NCBI GenBank assembly: GCA_023701085.1
Contig: JAMPXR010000184.1
Coordinates: forward strand, 1-5,694
Length of the DNA stretch: 5,694 nucleotides
Direction: 5' to 3'
Source of the DNA: Ramlibacter sp.
GTDB lineage: Bacteria; Pseudomonadota; Gammaproteobacteria; Burkholderiales; Burkholderiaceae_C
A program made the position numbers and the translations under genes. The notes under the pieces were generated by a model that was given only the letters and a program-made list of their open reading frames with translations, had not been told where the DNA came from and searched no databases. Below are positions 1-3,947 of this stretch, piece after piece. The stretch's first letter is position 1, and the number at the start of each line of letters is the position of its first letter.

Positions 1-32
1 GCAGTCCCACACGCCGCTGGCCTGACGACCGA

Positions 33-50
33 CGCGGCGTTCGCGCCGCG
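33..50. other. GC hairpin with TTCG loop upstream of the acidic protein gene
   Basis: A perfect 7-bp inverted repeat, CGCGGCG and CGCCGCG, encloses the 4-base loop TTCG. No T-tract follows on the plus strand, so it is not a canonical intrinsic terminator. It may be the 3' structure of a gene lying to the left: one plus frame (codons from base 2) ends at a TGA at 23-25, but too little is visible to call a gene. It could also simply reflect high GC. Bases 1-91 hold nothing else I can support except the SD at 79-85. Confidence 0.3.
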
Positions 51-78
51 CGCGTGAGACTGCCTTGAGCCACTCATC

Positions 79-85
79 GAAGGGA
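79..85 (+). promoter_or_regulatory. Shine-Dalgarno site deciding the ATG at 92
   Basis: GAAGGGA lies 6 bases before the ATG at 92. The other nearby ATG, at 85, lies against this site and in a different frame, so the spacing selects 92. Confidence 0.6.
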
Positions 86-91
86 TGATCC

Positions 92-415
92 ATGGCACAC
101 AGCAGCATCCTGGGCGCCGACATCGCGCCCGGCTTCCCGAGCGGCCGGGACTCGGACGCGCTGGGCCCGAGCGACAGCTCCGACAGCGGCAGCGATGCCG
201 CCGGCACCGACGAGATCCACGAGGACAGCGACGCGGCGGGCACCGGTGCGCGCGGTTCGGTCGCCGGCGACGACGCACGCGAGGGCGCCGACATCCTGCC
301 CGATCGCGTGAGGCGTCTGCGAGGCGACGAGGGCCTGCCCGAGGACGATCCGGACTCCGCAGAATTCACCGACCTGGACGTTGACAACCCGGCCGACAGC
401 GAGAGCGGGGAATAG
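92..415 (+). CDS. Small, highly acidic, probably disordered protein of unknown function
   Basis: The 107-residue product has about 29 Asp/Glu against 7 Arg and no Lys by hand count, so it is strongly negative. It is rich in Ser, Asp, Gly and Ala. The N-terminal part (residues 19-59) is a Ser/Asp tract containing the hexamer SDAAGT twice (34-39 and 46-51); a more mixed segment with an Arg cluster (residues 70-78) follows, then a second acidic tail. There is no signal peptide, membrane segment or Cys, and I recognise no catalytic motif. The start is supported by an SD 6 bases upstream. Small acidic proteins opening with MAHSSILG-like sequence and a PSDSSDSGSD-type tract occur in Burkholderiales, where I recall uninformative labels such as chemotaxis protein; this is memory, unverified, and I would not transfer the name. 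It converges with rocF, leaving a 51-base gap. Confidence is for a real gene, not for a function. Confidence 0.75.
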   Translation: MAHSSILGADIAPGFPSGRDSDALGPSDSSDSGSDAAGTDEIHEDSDAAGTGARGSVAGDDAREGADILPDRVRRLRGDEGLPEDDPDSAEFTDLDVDNPADSESGE

Positions 416-420
416 GCAGG

Positions 421-439
421 GCGCTGGAGAGGGCAGCGC
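421..439. terminator. Possible bidirectional terminator hairpin between convergent genes
   Basis: GCGCTG at 421-426 and CAGCGC at 434-439 form a perfect 6-bp stem with a 7-base loop. It sits in the 51-base gap between two convergent stop codons, where a shared terminator would be expected. There is no T-tract on either strand, so it is at best a weak or factor-assisted terminator. Confidence 0.35.
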
Positions 440-466
440 GGCCAAGGCGGCTGTCCAGAGGCTTTC

Positions 467-1375
467 TCACCGCACCAGCGTCGAGGCGCCGAACAGGCTG
501 CGCACGAATTCGACCGCGAGTTCGGCCGTGCGGTTGCGCACGTCCAGCGCCGGATTGATCTCCACCACGTCGAGCGAGCCGAGCCGCCCGGTGTCGGCGA
601 CCATCTCCATGCACAGCTGCATCTCGCGGTAGGTGGGGCCGCCGCGCACGCCGGTGCCGACACCGGGGGCGTCCAGCGGGTCCAGGCAGTCGAGGTCGAA
701 GCTCACGTGCAGGTGGGTGTCCTCGTCGACGTCATGCAGCGCCTCGGTCATGGTGTTGCGCATGCCGTGCTCGTCGATGTGGCGCATGTCGAAAACCTGC
801 AGCCCGAGCCGGTGGATCGCCTGCTTTTCCTCCGCGTCCACGCTGCGGATGCCGATGAAGTCGATGTCCTCGGGCGCGAGCGCCGCGCGTGTGCCGCTCC
901 AGCCGACCAGCGCGTCGGGGCCGTGGCCCAGCAGGCAGGCGACCGGCATGCCATGCAGATTGCCCGACGGGCTGATGACCGCGGTGTTGACGTCGGTGTG
1001 CGCATCCAGCCAGATCACGCGCAGGTTCTTGCGTTCCGCGCGGCAGTGGCGCGCCACCGCGCTGATCGAGCCGATGGCCAGGCAATGGTCGCCGCCCATC
1101 AGCAGCGGCACGTGGCCGGCCCCCAGCGCCCGCGCCACGGCATCGAACACCGAGCGGTTCCAGGCCACCACCTCGGGCAGGTGGCGCAGGCCGCCGCTGG
1201 GCGCCGTCCAGGGGTTCGGCGGTCCGGCCAGGTTGCCCTGCTCGACGACGTTCAGCTTGTGCGCGCGCAAGGCCTCGGCCAGCCCGGCCACGCGCAGCGC
1301 GTCCGGCCCCATGCCGGCGCCGCGCACGCTGGCGCCGACATCGGTGGGCGCGCCGATCAGGCTGACGGTTCTCAT
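467..1375 (-). CDS. rocF: Arginase (L-arginine amidinohydrolase)
   Basis: Arginase is a cytoplasmic binuclear-manganese enzyme that converts L-arginine to L-ornithine and urea. The 302-residue product has normal family length and all signatures. GGDH gives ligand H97. DAHTD gives D124, H126 and D128. SFDLDCLDP gives D227 and D229. SGNLHGMP holds substrate contacts S137 and N139 and catalytic-shuttle H141. GIRSVD supplies D180, equivalent to the amino-group-binding Asp of animal arginase. DVVEINP supplies E272, equivalent to the guanidinium-binding Glu. The SGNLHGMP segment argues for arginase over agmatinase. The ATG at 1375 is the only start in frame: upstream codons contain no ATG, GTG or TTG before a TGA at 1415-1417. 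No SD is visible. The gene faces away from murQ and converges with the acidic-protein gene, so it is probably transcribed alone. Arginine-responsive control is plausible but not shown by the sequence. Confidence 0.95.
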   Translation of the reverse strand: MRTVSLIGAPTDVGASVRGAGMGPDALRVAGLAEALRAHKLNVVEQGNLAGPPNPWTAPSGGLRHLPEVVAWNRSVFDAVARALGAGHVPLLMGGDHCLAIGSISAVARHCRAERKNLRVIWLDAHTDVNTAVISPSGNLHGMPVACLLGHGPDALVGWSGTRAALAPEDIDFIGIRSVDAEEKQAIHRLGLQVFDMRHIDEHGMRNTMTEALHDVDEDTHLHVSFDLDCLDPLDAPGVGTGVRGGPTYREMQLCMEMVADTGRLGSLDVVEINPALDVRNRTAELAVEFVRSLFGASTLVR

Positions 1376-1389
1376 GCGGCCATTGTGAT

Positions 1390-1412
1390 GCGGCCCCCAA
1401 CCGCGGGGCCGC
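1390..1412. promoter_or_regulatory. Perfect 8-bp inverted repeat in the rocF leader
   Basis: GCGGCCCC at 1390-1397 and GGGGCCGC at 1405-1412 are exact inverted copies around a 7-base spacer, 15-37 bases ahead of the rocF start codon. As RNA it would be a very stable GC hairpin just before a start that has no SD. As DNA it could be an operator: a weak -10 candidate (TAGCAT on the minus strand, 1422-1417, with no recognisable -35) would place the transcript start near 1410, on the repeat itself. The repeat is certain; its function is inference. Confidence 0.45.
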
Positions 1413-1544
1413 CCTCATGCTACAGGATGCGTCCGCACGGGCCGGGCGGGAGCGTCGCCGGCCATGGGGCGAGACAGCACGCTCGGCAGTGACGCGCTAT
1501 CCTTCATGCGTGACTGAAGAACTGCTGGTTCGCCAAGCGCCCCT

Positions 1545-1557
1545 CGAGCCGGGCTCG
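1545..1557. promoter_or_regulatory. 13-bp palindrome, possible operator
   Basis: CGAGCC and GGCTCG are perfect inverted arms around a single central G. A dyad of this size between divergent genes suits a dimeric regulator, but short palindromes are common in GC-rich DNA and no regulator gene lies beside it here. Confidence 0.25.
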
Positions 1558-1607
1558 GCGGCTCGCCGGCAAGCGGCCCGGGCAGGCGCGGGGTCGCGGC
1601 CGCGCAG

Positions 1608-1636
1608 GGACCGTACAGCCAAATCACCCCCGGTCC
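1608..1636. promoter_or_regulatory. Inverted repeat GGACCG-N17-CGGTCC upstream of murQ
   Basis: Two exact 6-base inverted arms (1608-1613 and 1631-1636) flank a 17-base, relatively A/C-rich spacer. The site ends 60 bases before the ATG at 1697. A TACAGCC direct repeat overlaps it: one copy starts the spacer and the other follows the right arm. The arrangement suits an operator or leader hairpin for murQ. No regulator is visible, so the assignment is speculative. Confidence 0.3.
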
Positions 1637-1666
1637 TACAGCCATGGCGGCGCAGCCGCGCCAGCA

Positions 1667-1682
1667 TGGGGCTTACGCCCCA
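1667..1682 (+). other. Short hairpin just before the upstream murQ start
   Basis: TGGGGC and GCCCCA form a 6-bp stem with loop TTAC. It ends 4 bases before the GGAG at 1687-1690 that would serve the ATG at 1697. In RNA it could affect access to that site. No T-tract follows, so a terminator is unlikely. Confidence 0.3.
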
Positions 1683-1686
1683 GAGT

Positions 1687-1690
1687 GGAG
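1687..1690 (+). promoter_or_regulatory. Shine-Dalgarno site for the upstream murQ start (ATG 1697)
   Basis: GGAG lies 6 bases before ATG 1697. This makes the long, 345-residue form of MurQ translatable in principle and is half of the evidence for two starts. Confidence 0.4.
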
Positions 1691-1696
1691 CAGCCC

Positions 1697-1837
1697 ATGC
1701 CGGACGAAAAACACAAGTCGCCGGACCAGGACCGGCAACGCAGCAACGTCCACCCGGAAGAGCGGGCGGCGATGAAGCTGGACCGCGCGCGGCCCGCGGC
1801 GAAGCCGCGCAAACCCCTGCGACCGAAGGGACTTGAC
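1697..1837 (+). other. In-frame, coding-like 47-residue extension ahead of the MurQ core
   Basis: From ATG 1697 the frame runs without a stop into murQ. The extension is charged and rich in Lys, Arg, Pro and Asp, starting MPDEKHKSPDQD and ending KPLRPKGLD. It has no membrane segment or signal peptide and looks disordered. By hand count 39 of its 47 codons end in G or C, comparable to the adjacent murQ core, so it has the composition of real coding sequence. Characterised MurQ proteins as I know them lack such a segment. It may be a true N-terminal extension, the remains of a small gene fused in frame, or an untranslated leader that happens to be open. A further ATG lies in frame at 1772 without a good SD. 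Confidence 0.4.
1825..1831 (+). promoter_or_regulatory. Shine-Dalgarno site for the murQ core start (GTG 1838)
   Basis: GAAGGGA lies 6 bases before GTG 1838, the same motif and spacing as at the ATG 92 gene in this window. This supports GTG 1838 as a real start. Confidence 0.5.
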
Positions 1838-2734
1838 GTGCGGCTGACCGAGCAGCGCAATCCGCGCAGCACGCGCATCGACCGGCTCTCGACACTGGGC
1901 ATCGTCGATCTCATCAATGCCGAGGACCGCATGGTCGCTGCCGCCGTGGGCGAGGAGCGCGAGCAGATCGCCCGCGCGATCGACCTGGTGGTGGACTGCT
2001 TTCACCGCGGCGGGCGGCTCATCTACATCGGCGCGGGAACTTCCGGCCGGCTGGGCGTGCTGGACGCGTCGGAAATGCCGCCCACTTACCGCAGCGAGCC
2101 CGAATTGGTGCAAGGCATCATCGCCGGCGGCAGCGAGGCCTTGCTGCGTGCCCAGGAGGGCGCGGAGGACCACCCGGAGGACGGCGCGAGCGCCATCGAC
2201 GCCACGCACGTCGGGCCGGACGATTTCGTGCTCGGCATCGCGGCGTCCGGCACCACGCCCTATGTGCACGGCGCGCTGAAGCGCGCGCGCGAGCGCGGCG
2301 CACGCACCGGCTTCCTGCTGTGCACCTACCCGTCCGCGCAACTCATCGCCGCGCACGACGTGGTGATCGCGCCGCTGGTCGGCCCCGAGGTGATCACCGG
2401 GTCGACCCGGATGAAGGCAGGCACCGCCACGAAAATCGTGCTCAACACCATCAGCACCGCGGTGATGGTCAAGACCGGCAAGGTCTACGGCAACCTGATG
2501 GTCGATTTGCAGGTCACCTGCCAGAAGCTGCAGGATCGCGGCGAGCGCATCCTGATGGAGACGCTGGGGGTCCAGCGCGCGCAGGCCAGCCGGCTGCTGG
2601 AAGAATCCGGCGGCCACGTGAAGACGGCCATCGTGATGTCGAAACTGGCGGTCGGCGCGCAAGAAGCGCGCCGCCGCCTCGCGCAAGTGGGCGGCTCGAT
2701 CGCCGATGTGGTGGGAAACCTGCGCAGCCGATGA
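1838..2734 (+). CDS. murQ: N-acetylmuramic acid 6-phosphate etherase
   Basis: MurQ is a cytoplasmic etherase that removes the D-lactyl ether from MurNAc-6-phosphate, giving GlcNAc-6-phosphate and D-lactate in peptidoglycan recycling. From GTG 1838 the protein has 298 residues, the length of E. coli MurQ. It opens with the family's LTEQRNP...ID.LST segment. The SIS-type phosphosugar site includes GGRLIYIGAGTSGRLG (58-73) and AASGTTPY (135-142). DASEMPPT holds E79 and EGAED holds E110, matching the two catalytic Glu residues of E. coli (E83 and E114). GSTRMKAGT (188-196) and GNLMVD are also family motifs. Met replaces the usual Cys after E79, a mild variation. The start is uncertain: ATG 1697 in the same frame gives 345 residues. 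Its product feeds NagA, encoded on the opposite strand. No MurNAc transporter or anhMurNAc kinase is in view, so whether the substrate is recycled or imported cannot be told. Confidence 0.95.
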   Translation: MRLTEQRNPRSTRIDRLSTLGIVDLINAEDRMVAAAVGEEREQIARAIDLVVDCFHRGGRLIYIGAGTSGRLGVLDASEMPPTYRSEPELVQGIIAGGSEALLRAQEGAEDHPEDGASAIDATHVGPDDFVLGIAASGTTPYVHGALKRARERGARTGFLLCTYPSAQLIAAHDVVIAPLVGPEVITGSTRMKAGTATKIVLNTISTAVMVKTGKVYGNLMVDLQVTCQKLQDRGERILMETLGVQRAQASRLLEESGGHVKTAIVMSKLAVGAQEARRRLAQVGGSIADVVGNLRSR

Positions 2735-2765
2735 GTGTCCGGCGGCGCGCGCAGGGACGGTCTGC

Positions 2766-2816
2766 GGACACGCTGTCCTGTGTAAAGGGGATGCCCCGGC
2801 GGTCGAACAAGTCGAC
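2766..2816 (+). other. Cluster of small dyads after murQ
   Basis: Three short inverted repeats lie in the 138-base gap after murQ. They are GGACA-CGC-TGTCC (2766-2778), GGGG-ATG-CCCC (2787-2797) and GTCGA-ACAAG-TCGAC (2802-2816). None is followed by a T-tract, so I do not call an intrinsic terminator. They may form the 3' structure of the murQ mRNA or an operator for the next gene. Confidence 0.25.
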
Positions 2817-2833
2817 GGCCGAGCAATAAATCA

Positions 2834-2862
2834 CAGACAATCGACCTTCCCTGAATTAGCAT
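2834..2862 (+). promoter_or_regulatory. Candidate sigma-70 promoter for the 71-residue protein gene
   Basis: CAGACA (2834-2839, 4 of 6 to TTGACA) and TAGCAT (2857-2862, 4 of 6 to TATAAT) are separated by exactly 17 bases. They sit in a locally A/T-richer stretch. Transcription would begin near 2868-2870, only a few bases before ATG 2873, implying a leaderless or near-leaderless mRNA. That fits the lack of an SD. Confidence 0.4.
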
Positions 2863-2872
2863 TGCCCCGATC

Positions 2873-3088
2873 ATGAAGATGGACCGCGATTCCCCCTCCT
2901 CGCTGCTGGCCGAGTATTCGGCGGCGCTGGAGCGGCAGCGCGCGGAATGGACGCTCGCCACCGACGCCGCCGTGGGCGCCGTGGAGCGCGTCAAGGCTTA
3001 TGCGCGCTGGCTGGCGGCATCGGAGCGGGTCAAGAGTCTGTCTGCGGCCATGGGCAGGGATCAGCCGATCCAGCCCTGCCGGCCTTAA
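2873..3088 (+). CDS. Small helical protein of unknown function
   Basis: The 71-residue product starts MKMDRDSPSSLLAEYSAALE. Residues 10-60 are mostly helix-favouring (Ala, Leu, Glu, Arg), with ERVK appearing at 38-41 and 51-54, 13 residues apart. The tail (61-71) is Pro/Gln-rich and ends in PCRP. Charge is nearly balanced, and there is no signal peptide or membrane segment, so it is probably cytoplasmic. I do not recognise a family. The start is ATG 2873 or ATG 2879; an in-frame TGA at 2852-2854 bars a longer form. No SD is visible. Its codons favour G/C at third positions, and both a candidate promoter and a terminator frame it, which supports a real single-gene unit. It converges with the secreted OB-fold-like gene. 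Confidence 0.65.
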   Translation: MKMDRDSPSSLLAEYSAALERQRAEWTLATDAAVGAVERVKAYARWLAASERVKSLSAAMGRDQPIQPCRP

Positions 3089-3109
3089 GTCCCAACCGGC
3101 CTCTTTTCC
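3078..3109 (+). terminator. Probable intrinsic terminator of the small helical protein gene
   Basis: GCCGG (3078-3082) pairs with CCGGC (3096-3100), and the pyrimidine run CTCTTTTCC follows directly. The TAA stop (3086-3088) lies in the 13-base loop. The stem is short and the T-run is interrupted by C, so strength is uncertain. Confidence 0.4.
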
Positions 3110-3140
3110 TTCGGCGCCGCGCTTCGGGGCGGGCTCTCTC

Positions 3141-3851
3141 TCAGCGCTGCAGCGTCGCTTCTTCGACGATCGCCTTGTAGGAATAGCCCGCGCCGAAATC
3201 GCGGTCGGTGCGCAAGACGCCCTTGGCCGTCACGATGTCGCCCACCTTGGCCTGCTCGGTCGTGGTGACGAGCAGGTCGTTCGTGCCCGCGGCGGCGGAG
3301 CCGGATCCGTCGCGCAGGTGAACCCAGTTCTTGCCCATGATGGCGGGGCTGTATTTGACGATCTTGCCGCGCACCAGCACGGGTTTGTCCTTCAGGTCCG
3401 CCGGCTTGGTCATGATCTCGGCGACCGTGCGGGCGTTCGGCCCGGTGGCCTTGGGCACCTGGACGTCGGGGGCCTGGGCCGGCTTGGCGGCCGCGCCGTG
3501 CGGCCCCGCCGCGCCGCCGCCTGCCGCCGCCGCGGCGGGCTGCGCGCCCGCGAGCGTTCCGAAGGCGACCGCGGGAAAGGTTTTCTTGAGCGTCTTGCTC
3601 TCGAAGTTGCTCATCACGGTCACGTTCTGGACCGTGACCTTGGCGCCCTTCTTGACCGGCGCCGTGGGGACGGCGGCCCAGGTGTCGCCCTGCGCCGTCT
3701 TCAGGCGCAGATAGGTGTAGCCCTCGACGTTCTGCACCTCCAGGACTTCACCGGCGATGGCCACGGCGGCCGGGCCTTGGGGCGCTCCCGGGCCGGCCGC
3801 CCAGACGAATGGAGCCGCGGCCAGCATGCAGGCCGCCAGCAGGGTTTTCAT
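3141..3851 (-). CDS. Secreted two-domain protein with OB-fold character, function unknown
   Basis: The 236-residue product opens with a signal peptide (K2, hydrophobic 4-16, likely cleavage after VWA at 16-18), so it is probably periplasmic. Domain 1 (about 30-98) is a small beta-rich module around GEVLEVQNVEGYTYLRLKT, DTWAAVP and NFESKTLKKTF, resembling short metal- or ligand-associated modules found with cytochrome-type genes. An Ala/Gly/Pro linker (about 99-130) follows. Domain 2 (about 135-236) carries VRGKIVKYSPAIMGKNWVHLRDG, VGDIVTAKGVL and GAGYSYKAIVEEA, the pattern of OB-fold proteins often labelled nucleic acid-binding; the periplasmic location makes nucleic acid binding doubtful. 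ATG 3851 is chosen because AAAGGAG ends 9 bases upstream; the in-frame TTG at 3857 is too close to that site. The gene follows the SIS deaminase gene after a 96-base gap that holds a candidate promoter, so it may be transcribed independently. Confidence 0.85.
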   Translation of the reverse strand: MKTLLAACMLAAAPFVWAAGPGAPQGPAAVAIAGEVLEVQNVEGYTYLRLKTAQGDTWAAVPTAPVKKGAKVTVQNVTVMSNFESKTLKKTFPAVAFGTLAGAQPAAAAAGGGAAGPHGAAAKPAQAPDVQVPKATGPNARTVAEIMTKPADLKDKPVLVRGKIVKYSPAIMGKNWVHLRDGSGSAAAGTNDLLVTTTEQAKVGDIVTAKGVLRTDRDFGAGYSYKAIVEEATLQR

Positions 3852-3860
3852 GGTCAACCA

Positions 3861-3867
3861 CTCCTTT
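3861..3867 (-). promoter_or_regulatory. Shine-Dalgarno site deciding the ATG at 3851
   Basis: On the minus strand AAAGGAG ends 9 bases before ATG 3851 and only 3 bases before TTG 3857. The spacing favours ATG, which removes two residues from the longest reading. Confidence 0.7.
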
Positions 3868-3878
3868 GCAGTGCGGCC

Positions 3879-3887
3879 AGCATAGCA
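3879..3887 (-). promoter_or_regulatory. Candidate extended -10 promoter for the secreted protein gene
   Basis: On the minus strand TGCTATGCT matches the extended -10 form TGnTATnnT. Transcription would begin near 3872, giving a leader of about 20 bases that includes the AAAGGAG. There is no good -35 at the right distance. A TTGACT directly upstream (3892-3887) is too close to serve as one. Confidence 0.35.
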
Positions 3888-3892
3888 GTCAA

Positions 3893-3940
3893 GCCGCCCG
3901 CCGATCCGGCGCGCCGGCGGCAGGGTTTGCGCTATCGCAA
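3893..3940 (-). terminator. Dyad-rich block after the SIS deaminase gene, possible terminator
   Basis: Within 48 bases are a hairpin TTGCG-CTAT-CGCAA (3927-3940, just after the stop), outer arms GCCGCC (3893-3898) and GGCGGC (3916-3921), and a perfect 12-bp palindrome CCGGCGCGCCGG (3906-3917). The block lies between the SIS deaminase gene and the secreted protein gene and would fold strongly in RNA. No T-tract follows on the minus strand, so termination may be weak or Rho-assisted. It could instead be an operator or an mRNA-stabilising structure. Confidence 0.35.
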
Positions 3941-3947
3941 GTCACCT

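Larger units (their letters stand above)
1376..1696. other. Divergent intergenic region between rocF and murQ
   Basis: About 320 bases lie between two diverging genes. No convincing gene is present. A plus-strand frame from GTG 1510 stays open to a TGA at 1834-1836, but it has no SD, a Pro/Arg/Ala-rich product, and lower third-position GC than the neighbouring genes. The region holds several inverted repeats, listed separately (1390-1412, 1545-1557, 1608-1636, 1667-1682). I find no good sigma-70 promoter for murQ by eye. A 7-base direct repeat, TACAGCC, occurs at 1614-1620 and 1637-1643. Confidence 0.6.

Noticed and set aside
85..384. Alternative plus-strand frame starting at ATG 85
   Set aside because: The start lies against the SD with no spacing, and the product is an Arg/Gly-rich shadow of the acidic protein frame.
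633..1492. Plus-strand open frames opposite rocF
   Set aside because: They are antisense to a complete arginase with all metal ligands and show no family motif of their own.
1510..1836. Plus-strand frame from GTG 1510 that ends one base before GTG 1838
   Set aside because: There is no SD, the composition is Pro/Arg/Ala-rich, third-position GC is lower than in the neighbouring genes, and it competes with the better-supported murQ extension frame. The neat end next to GTG 1838 is probably chance.
2281..2291. Alternating GC run that could adopt Z-DNA
   Set aside because: It lies inside murQ and encodes ordinary Arg/Ala codons; it is short and expected at this GC content.
1673..2686. Minus-strand open frame of about 337 codons opposite murQ
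   Set aside because: The product is low-complexity and rich in Ala, Arg, His and Asp with no motif. The plus strand carries intact MurQ catalytic motifs over the same span.
3132..3142. CT dinucleotide run near the end of the secreted protein gene
   Set aside because: It is too short and lies mostly downstream of the stop codon, so phase variation is not supported.
3825..3851. Lipobox-like LAAC at residues 5-8 of the secreted protein
   Set aside because: The Cys is only eight residues from the start, leaving no room for a lipoprotein signal peptide. The hydrophobic core continues past it to a normal VWA cleavage site.
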